A stretch of 64,000 nucleotides of DNA, taken from Kappaphycus alvarezii. Its lineage: Eukaryota; Rhodophyta; Florideophyceae; Gigartinales; Solieriaceae. Positions 20,123 to 30,072 of this stretch are shown in pieces. Made by a program: the position numbers and the translations under genes. Below the pieces are notes generated by a model, which worked only from the letters and a program-made list of their open reading frames with translations, made no database searches and was not told the DNA's origin. The DNA lies in assembly GCA_002205965.3 (NCBI GenBank), contig NADL03000673.1, positions 1,054,001-1,118,000 of the forward strand, written 5' to 3'. How positions within the stretch are numbered: position 1 is the first letter of the stretch; each line of letters opens with the position of its first letter.

Positions 20123-21904
20123 ATGCGAGGTGTAAAGAATTCGACCATTGCCATCTTGCCTCGGACTATATCAAATCACCTGTCCTATCTTTCCTGTGGG
20201 TACACTGCGTTCCTGAGGTTTTCAGCCTCCCTATCTTGTAATTTCTGGAAATTAACGCTTGGCTCACTTCAAAGCACGTTTGTAATTCTCTACACTGTTC
20301 TTCCCTTTTCCGTTCGGTTATTCCGTACCTTGCAGCGATGCTCTATTGATTATCGCGGTGCTGTTCGCCGTACTCGTTTTCTTTGCCGCATTCGATTTAT
20401 CGTCCTGCCAGATGCGTATCTACACAGCAGGGAACAGGCATTGCGAGTCATTTTGGCCTTAGTTCTATCAGCTTTGATTTAATTTTGGTTCTAAGCAGGA
20501 TATCTTCCCATTCGAAGAGATCCTGCTTAGAAATGCTATTGAGGCCTTATATGCTTGCGCTGCTTCTCCTCTTTTACGGTCATGCCATTAGGGAATTAAC
20601 GATGGGCGTACTCGCTACAGTGAACCATTTTATCGATTTGATCACGATTGTGGCAATATTTGTTCTTGTTTTCGGCTTGCTTTCGACGTTACTGTGTCAT
20701 TTAATACGCAATGCGGACAAATAATTCTTAAACATCACAGTAGGTCATTCTTCAACGGTTAAATCTCTCCCAACTGCATATTGCCGAATAAATATCATGG
20801 AAGTATTGGATGCATCACGTGTTCGTGCCGTTTTGATCTTGTTTTTATTTTAGTTGTTTCCTTTCTTCTTTTCAATGTCTTACTTGCTGTTTATACAATG
20901 CATACACAGCTTACATCAAGGATCTCGTCATGGAGAAGCTCTACACTTGTCGCGAAAGCTTGGGTAGGTGCATACGATGTTCTCTCCGTCTATTCGGGAC
21001 TTTGGATCGTGTCGGATGTAAGGCTGACGTTTCATGAGCTAAAGAAGAACAAGAAACATAGCGACATGGACAAAAAGCAAGTTCGGCTGTTATTTACCGC
21101 TCTGGATGAAGATTCTGATAAAACATTAGCTGAGAAGAATTCTTAGATGTTGTTCATGTTTTGCAGCATAATTTTACCGTGGAGTTGGAGTAAATTTCAC
21201 TGGTTGAACGTTTCTTCCCAAAGTTTTATAAGAGAGAGCTGTGGCAGTCAATTTATTCTTACCTTCGTTCTGAGAATCTCGTGTACCACATGGGTACAGT
21301 TATAATGGCTTTTGTGCTGTTAGGGAGCAGCACATCTGGGGAATCGTTTCGACTTCTCTGTCAAATGGTTCCTCTTGCTTGAAGCGACATATGTACTCTA
21401 TCAGTACTCAGAGAATGATCCTCTCTGGGTTACATACCTTATATTGGTCAGTTAGTTACGGCTTTTTGCGTTAACTGCGGATAATCTACGGTTTAGACGA
21501 ATTGTGCAAGTCTTTTCCATGCTGATCCCTGCGTCAGTGCCACCGTTCTCATTCTTTTTCTTGTCTATATAAATCTTCGCAGCCGCGGGGGTAGAGTTGT
21601 TAAGAGGGTTGATATATCCATCGAGTCCAGCACTTGATACGGTAAATAATGGACTAGTGATGCGTTCGTTAGGAACGACAATGATTTGACGGCAGGATGG
21701 TACACGTTGTTTTCGGCAGTGATTGGTGGATATCTGACAGAACTTGCGGAATTAATAGCGTCTGCCTCGAAATATGGAGACTGGACAAAGTGGTTCTACA
21801 TTTCAAACGTCCCTGTGAACAGTCTTATTGTATCTAATTGTGTGAGGGCATTCGTGGTAGAATTTATTATGGAAGACAGGGAGAGGATGAGATGGCAAAG
21901 ATAG
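20123..21904 (+). pseudogene. TPC1: Two-pore channel (TPC1-type cation channel), broken by frame changes
   Basis: TPC1 channels are voltage-gated cation channels of the vacuolar or endolysosomal membrane with two six-helix repeats joined by EF-hands. The pieces lie in family order. A hydrophobic helix ALLIIAVLFAVLVFFAAFDL lies near 20340-20400. Then LRPYMLALLLLFYGHAIREL with VNHFIDLITIVAIF (20540-20700) suits the end of repeat I. LPNKYHGSIG plus FLLFNVLLAVYTMH (20780-20910) matches the pore/S6 text ending NLLLAVVY. LFTALDEDSDKTL (about 21090) is an EF-hand loop. RFFPKFYKRELWQS lies at 21210, then the repeat II S1-S4 text with LRFRRIVQVFSMLIPAS. Finally FVRNDNDLTAGWYTLFSAV and VNSLIVSNCVRAFVVEFIME (21660-21890) give pore and S6. 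At least six frame changes and a shortened EF-hand region mean it is not a working gene here. Confidence 0.72.
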
Positions 21905-23150
21905 ACTTTCAGTAGATAAGGCTCGAAGTCCAGTTCACACAGTCCAGGAGCAAAGCAGATCAAGTTTCTGCCTTCATGTTCCGTGAATTTGGTTCAGGAA
22001 ACATTTAGTACCAATCGTGCCTAATACAAGATGAGACGGATAAAAGGTTCGAAGGGCGAGCGGCCCAGTAAGTCGAGCATATGACATTTCTAGATGTTCT
22101 GCGCTTTCATGCTCTTGCGTTGATGAAATTAAGAATTGTGTTTGTGTTTGTATACCGCAATCATAAGACCCGTGAGTATTGGCTGTTGATGGCAAAAGTT
22201 AAAAGAACACCTCTCTGGGATAACTGGATTAAGCTATGTTGATGTGCTTTGTTGAAGGAAGCCGGAGTTGCCCCTTTTCAGATATACGTCGAGAGAAGGG
22301 TTCGATCTTTAAATCGCACTGTGATTCTTGCCGACAATCAACGTTATTCACTGCAATGTCGACTTTATGCTGTTGCGCATGCCTGTGAAAAACGTTAATG
22401 GAAAGAAACTTTGCTTATGGGCAATCTGCCTTTGCTTTCATAATGCAATCGAAAGGTGCAAAGGGATTCTAGGTCCTTTATCACTGCTACATGTTGACGC
22501 TATGTTTTCTCCTCCCAGGCTCCCAGCTCAAGTTATCAATCCTGGAGCACTCCTTTTTTTCACATGGTTAAAGAAGCGTACACGTCCATAGCAGTGTAAG
22601 GAATAGAATCCATCGGCGTATCACTTCTGTAATGCACAGCTCAACTGACAAGCCTCACACGTGGGAACCGCGGTGCGGAGAATCCGAGAATCACCGATCA
22701 TGTTACAGACATAGAAGAGATTATAGGGCTTAACAGAGCAAGCCCAGCGTACTAAACAGCGCCTATCTTTTTCCAAAACAACTTTTTCTCCACCAGGCGG
22801 CTGCAATTGTGACGTACAGTCCCCGAAATCCAAAAAGCAACGCACAGACCTTTTATACTGTTACCTTCTCTGGTGCATGCCATTGCGCTAAACAATCAAC
22901 TCTAATCGCAAATCACGTGGCGACTTCATTTAAGAAGTGAGCAAAGGGATTGCTATATTTATTAGCACAAAATCCATAAAGACCTGTAAACGGGATTACT
23001 TTTGCTGCGAAACTCGGACGCCTACGGTTGAAGCGAAACAAAGATTTTGTGATAAGGGGAAATTTACCTCAGTCCAAATCAGAATAAATAGTCCCTCAAT
23101 GCTCTCCTCCACAACCCTCCTACCCATTCTTGTCATCTCTGACATCCTGC
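21905..23150. other. No recognisable gene
   Basis: Only short open frames, without recognisable motifs, on either strand. Sequence between the TPC1 relic and the Tc1-like element. Confidence 0.5.
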
Positions 23151-23154
23151 ACTA

Positions 23155-24138
23155 TAGCATCGACCGGCCACCTAACCGCATTTGAGAAGGGGAAACTATT
23201 CGCACTCCGAAGCGAATGTTTGTCGTACCAAGACATCTTAGACACTATCAATCGAACAAGAGTACTTCCTTCAGCAAGTCACGAACAGTACTGGTCGTAT
23301 ATCTCCCAAAAACAACCAGAAGCTGACCTCGCACGAGATGCGCCGCCTCACTCGTGATGAAAGTACGGCAAGTACAGCTCCACAAAGCTAAAGAGGAAAC
23401 TCGGTCTGCCGGTCGGTGTTCGCCGCATCCAGCAGGTGCCTTCCGTAGTGGCGCATCTCAAGTACCGAAAGAAGACCATGGTCCAATGCTCACTTCTTCG
23501 CACAAGGAGAACCGCGTCAAGTGGGCCCACCGTTTCATCTCGAAGGGAGACGATTTTTGGGTCAGAGTTGTGTTCTCTGACGAGGATAAGTTCAATTTGG
23601 AGGCCCCGACGGGCTTCGTTACTATTCGCACGATCTCAGGAAGGAACCACAGCGATGTTCGCGTCGGAACATGGGGATGGGTCGGTCATGGTGTGGGGTG
23701 CAATTTCACTTTACGGTGTTTTCGTATTGGTTTCCTCAGCGGAGGCCAAGATACTAAGAAGTACGTAGAAATCTAGGGCGGTTTGCTCCTTTCGCGGCGG
23801 AAGTCTTCGGAGAGCAGACCATATGGACTTCCCAGCAGAACAACGCTCCGATAAATACATCTCGCTACACGCGTTCCTGGATGATATAGAAGAGTATTCG
23901 TACTATACCGTGGCAGCCGTGCTCCTCCGAAATAAACACCATCTAAAACGTATGGCGCTGGATGGAGCGCAAAGTCTGCAAACACAATCGCGTGTTTAAT
24001 ACTGTGGACGAGCTGAAGGAGACGGTAAGGGATGCTTGGGACTCCATCGACCTCCACGATCGTTTCCGATTGTATCGCAGCATCTAGGAAGAGATGCTGG
24101 CTGTGATTGATAGCAAAGGGAAAGGCATCAAGTACTGA
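23155..24138 (+). pseudogene. Tc1/mariner-like transposase, catalytic residues lost
   Basis: Plus-strand frames give, in order, GHLTAFEKGKLFALRSECLS (helix-turn-helix start), KRKLGLPVGVRRIQQV (second helix-turn-helix) and LTSSHKENRVKWAHRF. Next comes FWVRVVFSDEDKFNLEAPTG, where the Asp of FSDE is the first catalytic residue, then DGSVMVWGAIS. The expected QQDNAPIH reads SQQNNAPINTS, so the second catalytic Asp has become Asn. The expected P-x-L-N-P-I-E-N-V-W reads INTI(stop)NVWRWM, so the third catalytic Glu codon has become TAA. The frame ends with VDELKETVRDAWDS and GKGIKY before TGA at 24136. Frame changes lie near 23370 and 23680, and there are further stops. It is therefore a long-dead copy. 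Terminal inverted repeats were not found by eye. Confidence 0.85.
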
Positions 24139-24427
24139 GATGACTACAGTTGCCGTCTTTTTTTTGTTTTGTAGGCGTTTGAATTTCGTGGCAAAATTGT
24201 TTCATTTTGTTGCTTTTTGAAGATAGCGTGCAAAAAATTGAGGAAATGCATTTCTGACTTCAGGAACGGAAGCCGCGAAATGATATCCTACTACAGTCAC
24301 TTTCTCGTGCACTGACACACCCAGGGCATGTAACAGTTTAAAAGGTCTGGGCGTTGCTTTTTAAACTTCAGGGACTGCACAGCATGCGAACACGAGGGCG
24401 ACGGTGCAGGTAATGACAGATGTGGAC

Positions 24428-24640
24428 GGAAAAGCTCAAAGGAATGAAGAGTAGAAGAAGAAAAAGAATCGAGCATCTGCTTGAAGCAGCAATATGAAGA
24501 AAAAGATGCACAAACTGAAGATTGCGTCGGAGCTGGCTTCTAACTAGGAAATGATAAGCAAACTATGAAAAAAGCAGATGTAGCTGCGCGAAGAAAATTT
24601 GGAGCTACGGAGTAAGGTAGAGAAACTGAAACTAATCTAG
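24428..24640 (+). pseudogene. bZIP transcription-factor fossil (basic region plus leucine zipper)
   Basis: One uninterrupted reading register with six nonsense codons spells a bZIP domain. The basic region is KKKKNRASA followed by KKKMHKLK. The zipper then reads ASEL, EMISKL, LREENLELRSKVEKLKL, with Leu at four successive heptad positions (24485-24640) and Asn one heptad and Ile two heptads before the first of them. REENLELRSKVEKL is typical zipper text. The Arg eight residues after the conserved Asn is replaced. bZIP proteins are nuclear dimeric DNA-binding factors. Because the register is kept but stops accumulated, this looks like real decay by point mutation and not indel error. No further part of the gene is certain. 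Confidence 0.6.
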
Positions 24641-24699
24641 GTATGCAGAGATGGGTCCGAAGGTGCGATAATGACGTACGCTGTGTGCACCTTGCCGGA

Positions 24700-26000
24700 C
24701 TGCGGATAGTGGCAGAAAGGTAGCTTTGGAATCGATAATTCAGGGTATGGGCGTAGGCAAGACGGTTGACATCCGGACATAAGGTGAATTAGCAGGATTA
24801 ATGGTCGAAAATGGTGTGGTATTTCAACGTAAGACTTTGATTGGAGTAGTCACTCATCCGAGTTGCAAGCGGGAAAATTCAAGCACGGCTGAACTTTCTG
24901 TGTGTGTTGGAGGCGATTTTGATTGGCTCGGTAATGGATTGAAGAAAATGCAGGGCTGCAGACGAAAGGTTGAAAGCTGGGACTAGTTTGCAGATTTGAT
25001 GATGACACCAAGGCGTGGAACTTGTAGTGTAGCATAGGCTAGGCGATTCGTGGAGTATGAATGGCTCCCCGAGGCAAGGTTAACTCGAGATTGCTAAAGT
25101 CGAGAGAGTGAGAGAGGTTGCAAGGGTGGTGGTGGGGAAATTCAAATAGAGAACCCTGGTTGAGTTTGAAGGCTTTGTTATGGTTGATCTCAATGAGTAT
25201 GCAGGAATAAGAGATGAGATGAGGTAGGGTGGCGCGAAAGGTAAGATTTGAGATGAGGAGACTGGAAAGGGGGAAGTAAAGTGTGGCGGGAGGGTTGAAG
25301 AAGAGTTGAACGGTATTGCGGTAAGAGGGGAAACCAAAGTGGTGGTGTGCGTTTTGTTAGCGAACGAATTGGGGGGAAAGACTTGGAAGATGTTCCAAAA
25401 TTGCAAAAAGTTGTGTGAGGATAAGTAAGGAAAGTTTGCAAAGAAGAGAGCCGCCATGACAAAAGCTCTCCAGAGACTGGTGGTATTTTTCGATCATGTG
25501 AGAATATGTGAACGGTTTGGTGCGTATTGTTTGACGGGTTATTTTGCTGTTTTAGTTGTTGCCAGTATCTTGTGATGACGGGTACGGACTGGGCAGGGGT
25601 TTCCACAATTATTTACGCTTATGATTTTTGTTTTTGATGTATCCCCTTCATTTGGGTCGTTTACACCTGTAAGAAACGATTCATTTAAAACGATTCATTA
25701 TTCCTTGAAAGACTGCAGACGGGGCTCCATATTTTGATAAGTTTGAATTATTGTCATAGCGCGAGAATCGTTTGACCAAGTTGCCAGTTTGGGCCGTGCT
25801 ATTGGGCGTGGTTTATTCGACGCTCTACAAAGGCAACATGTAATATAGCTTGTACAATAGTAGTAGTAGGATTTCATCATTATGTTTTAAAAGGTAGTTT
25901 TGACGAGAAATGAACAAACTGGTGAATGTCAGATCATATCAGCGTTATATACGTTGGCATTGGTATGTATCATTTTTGTAAAGCCCTTATAACATTTCCG
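24700..26000. other. Purine-rich plus strand, no secure gene
   Basis: From about 25050 to 25580 the plus strand is strongly purine-rich, so the minus strand shows long open frames simply because pyrimidine-rich DNA contains few stops. A plus-strand register with three stops (25150-25575) looks somewhat protein-like but I recognise nothing in it. It could be a continuation of the decayed bZIP neighbourhood. Confidence 0.35.
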
Positions 26001-26003
26001 GCG

Positions 26004-26054
26004 TGTACAGTATCAGTCATAAAGTGAGTAAGACGTCATGATTGATACTGTACA
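26004..26054. repeat. Imperfect hairpin, 17-base arms built on TACTGTACA
   Basis: TGTACAGTATCAGTCAT (26004-26020) and ATGATTGATACTGTACA (26038-26054) are inverted copies with one mismatch, separated by 17 bases. It contains the TACTGTA/TACAGTA palindrome that recurs through the window. Confidence 0.75.
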
Positions 26055-26496
26055 GTACATACGGTATCATAAGCTACAGTTCAAAACGTGTTAAGGAGAA
26101 TTTTCTCCTTTCCACGATTTAATTGGTACATGAAGGTCTTTAACTCCCGAAACTTTGGCGGGGTTCTATTTCAAGATCTTATAAATCGCCAGTAAATGTG
26201 GCATTTGGACTTCCATTCCACATCCATTAACGCACGGAAGTACAGCGATGACAACCCAGTCCTCCATACGGCCTCCACACACATGCCATAGCCGGCCCCA
26301 ATTTCGCCCACTTACAGTCCTCAACTCCATGCATCATCCAGTTGCATCCAGTAGCCTCCAATCAACCTCCGTAGCCCATTCAGCCACACTACAGTTTAGT
26401 AGGGAGGACAAGTCGAAATGCCCGATAGCCCTTCTTCACGTCCGTTGAGAAGAAGTAGTCCTTCGGCTGAATGCTCAAGGCAAGTTCCGGTAGGAA

Positions 26497-27273
26497 CTAC
26501 ATTCGTATACTTCCCTTCCTCCAATGAGTCGACTGGACGCGTATGTTGACAATGGATCTTCCTTTGCGTCCTTCTGAACTCTCCTGCCAGATTGTGGAAG
26601 AAGAAGAGATGATAGCGCCCGCCTTTCGATATCTCTTTCCATAGGCTCGTAACCTGGCTATAAATTCCTTCCTGAATACAACTGCCAAATCTACACCAGC
26701 GAATAATCTGTCTTCCTGGCTCTTTGGAATTTGGGAAGGAAACTCCCCCCCTACCCGAAAAGGGATGTCTCGTTGCTTATAAGTGCCAAACTTGATAGCA
26801 CGAAACAAGTCCTCCAAGAAGCCAAGGCGACGTCGCCCTTAGATACGATTGTGATTCTCTCGCCAAAAGGTTTATCCCATGTACGGGGCTTCTATTGGCC
26901 ATTGCAGTGCCTCTTCTTTGATTTCCACCCTTCTTTCCGGCATTACTTGCTTTGAGGGTGGCATTTTCCTTCATAAGTTGCGTTTACATATGACTGTCAA
27001 GTGTCTCCGTCACTTCAACCTTTTCATCTGATGCCTGCATATCTTGCCTGCGTTCGAGCCCCGGAAGGAGCATCTTGGCAGTGGCCGGGTCATTTGCCGC
27101 CATGTTGTAAAATTCACTGCGTTGGCTCCCCTCGCGGAGAGCGTACCTAGTTGACAACAGCTTTCATGGGTCATACTTCTCAGCCTTCTCCAATTCGTCC
27201 TCCCTAAGAGCTTCATGACGTGTTTTGGTTGCGGCTTCATGAAATGACAGTCAATATCCAGTTGTATTAACAT
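26497..27273 (-). other. Anonymous minus-strand ORF fragments, possibly retroelement-derived
   Basis: Minus-strand frames at 27010-27273, 26777-26974 and 26497-26817 run in succession. They include helical, charged text (HEALREDELEKAEKYDP, then MAANDPATAKMLLPGLER) and later VGGEFPSQIPKSQEDRLF. Stops and frame changes interrupt them. The character would suit an ORF1/gag-like protein of a retroelement but there is no zinc knuckle or other defining motif, so I do not assign it. Confidence 0.3.
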
Positions 27274-27634
27274 AATTAGATTCGTATGTTGCTACCGGTC
27301 TCATAATTTACTGCCGTTAGAGATACCGTCGGATCTGCCAGTGCTTGTTCTCAAGGAATCCGCCGGAAATGCAGGCACACTTGGACCAGGTTCATATGGA
27401 TAGCGGGACAGCCCGAACTCCTTTTCATAGCGTCAGCCCCGTGCGATCTCAGGCCCGATTCTGGAGTAGCTAACGACTTTCCTTTCTACAACTCCTTGGA
27501 CTTGAGGATGATCTCCGCAATATCCTTGAGATTCTTGTGGGAGTAGTCATTGCCTTTGTGCGATAAGGCAGTATCGTTTACTCGTCTTCGTTGGACCTTA
27601 TTGGAATTGCCTACCACCAACGGACTGCGGACTC

Positions 27635-27786
27635 TCGCGAAGGGAGAGGCATGGCTCGACTCCACATCGAGATCACGAGATCAGTGACCCTGTTAACTAA
27701 TTGCAGTGGCGAAGTCTGCTGCTATAAGCCCAACCGGCTACAGCAACGCGAACGTCACCCTCATAAACGCCAGCGTCTACACAAGA
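27635..27786. repeat. Dispersed repeat, copy B (copy A at 5575-5749)
   Basis: Carries the same ordered blocks as copy A: GAGAGGCATGGCTCGA, GGCGAAGTCTGCTGCT, AAGCCCAACCGGCTACAG and CAGCGTCTACACAAGA. The spacing differs because of small gaps. Confidence 0.8.
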
Positions 27787-29989
27787 TTTAAACTAGTAGG
27801 AGTTCTCATAGGCTTACTGTGATTAAATAGACAGTACCGTTTCTTTGCGATATATCTACTATGTGCGGCCTCCCAACACTTCCGCACCAGCGAGGTAAAC
27901 ACAGAGAGAAGTAAGAACAGTCTCAATGCATTAGTCCGATGTCTTGCCCAGGTATTCAGCACTGCCCTTTCTCAATAAAAGATTCCTTTATTTATCTGTA
28001 AGTAAACTAAATTATCTACCCTACACGCCTCTGACTACTGGACTTGGTCCCGCAGGCGTACAGTAGCGAGGAAATAATAGTCGTAGACACAAAAATATGG
28101 ATTCGTATGTTTCTCTTAATGCGCGTCTATTTCCTTGCACCCGGCACTTTTCATGCTTAAGTGGAATAATCACTTTAAGTCCTCAATCTGGAACTATGGA
28201 TACCACTTTCCAAATTCAAGTCTATCGTTAATGATATCGTGAAGAATATCAACAATTCTTCGTTCTGTGAGTAGCTTTCATTTCGATGCTATCAGCAAAG
28301 GAGTCTACTAAAAAACCCTTTTCACGGCCAAGAGAGCGAACCAGATCCATCCCTGATGTTCTTTACACACGTCCCTACCAGGATAACGTCAGTAAGTACC
28401 TCAAAGACCTACTTTTGTCGCCTATTCAATTTTTTTACAGACGCAATGTTTGCATTGCTGATTGCTGATACGTAAAATGTCTATGTTTGTTGATTTGGAG
28501 ATATTCCATAGATTTGAGAGACTTAAAGGACTGATTTCATCTTGATTATCGCTGAAAACCATTCTAGGTATAACAGAATTTCTTTCTTATTCTTTCCTTT
28601 TTTTGTGTAATTCAGTCCAGACCATGAAAAGAATGCCTTATACAAGCACAAGGTTACTATTGGATCTCTGACTACTTTTTTGATGCCTGGAATCTCTAGT
28701 GATGCGCCTAAGTGGACACATATTTCGAATAAGCAGTACAAACTTCCGACTATACAAAAAGCCACATGAGAATATCGAAAGATTCACTAAAATTCAAGGC
28801 CCTATATATTCTTCAATGCAAATTGGAACAGATCCTCGCACCAGTCGTAATGACCAGATGGTTTAGTATCGCATTACAAATAAGTCACTGATCATCCCCA
28901 CGAGTAATAATACAGGAAGTACTCAGACACTTTTCGCGGAAATAGCGAGCATGAAAACTCGCGCAAGGCAACATATGTGCAACAAAATTTCAAATAGTGT
29001 AACTTTCACAGGAAACTGAAGCAAGACATAGCCGAGAATCTGAACCTAGATATAATTTGTATTCGTAAATAACTTCTTTAGAATACTTGAGGACCGACTA
29101 CTTTATTTAAATTCTGAACAGGTCCGTTTCAAGTTCTTCTCCGAGAACTGCCACGATAACATTAAGTACGCCGAGATATCCAATGATATGAACAGTGCCT
29201 ACATATTTCACTGAAGCCAGCTAAAAGTCAGGCGGACACTAGGACCGATCCGTTTAAATCGTTTATGAATGAATGGAACATTTTTAAAGTCTTTAAATGC
29301 CTTGTCAATAATGCTTCTCACATCAAAGAGCTCCTACCGCAATGCAATCCCCACTTTCGCAGAGACACTCACAAGGTAGATTACCTCCGAAAGTCTCTAA
29401 GAGAGTTTCAGGACTGATCACGCATTAATTTTAATAAAATTTCATAAGGGATACTATTCATACTATTATTCTTACAGAGTTGCCCACTCACTGGCTCGAA
29501 GGGTGATGTACAAGCACTCTACGCCAACGAAAGTCGCAGTAAATCTCTGACCATTATGACTTGCCATGTTCCTAAATCAGGGCATATTGTCCTCTATAAC
29601 CACCAGCATCGTTCATAGAAGGGCAATCAAGGCCATGAAGGGGACTATTTATTCGAGATATCTCGTAAACCTAACGAGTGTCATAAGTGCGGTTCCTGGT
29701 CACTGATTTCCTCCTGGTGCGATTGAGGTGCATGCTCACCGCAACAGAGACTCCACTACAGACATTCTTGCCGATTTTTTTCAAAGGAGACGAATATTCC
29801 ACCTTCAATTCAATTGAAGAATCTGACAGCGTTGCAAGGTCATCAGATGATAATGTAGAACTGGCAGAATTCGATTCACATTTTCTAAAAACTTTAAGGA
29901 CTCCTGTGGAAGATTACTTTTTACTTGACGTAAATCCATTGAAAACCGCCGAAGTCAAATAACTGTAGCCGTGAGCAACTCCAACCAGT

Positions 29990-30072
29990 CCGCCTAGAAT
30001 TTTTGTCTAGGCGGCGGAGACTACAAGTAGCACCTCATCTTCATAAAGATATTTGTTTATATTATGAAGATG
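29990..30072. repeat. Two adjacent perfect hairpins
   Basis: CCGCCTAGA and TCTAGGCGG form a 9-base stem with a 7-base loop (29990-30014). CATCTTCATAA (30036-30046) and TTATGAAGATG (30062-30072) form an 11-base stem. They lie just after the small ORF ending at 29962. They could be a terminator-like or processing structure, or remnants of a small transposon. Confidence 0.7.

Noticed and set aside
25080..25606. Two long minus-strand ORFs, and a plus-strand register with three stops
   Set aside because: The plus strand is purine-rich, so long minus frames arise by chance. Neither the minus frames nor the plus register contains a motif I recognise.
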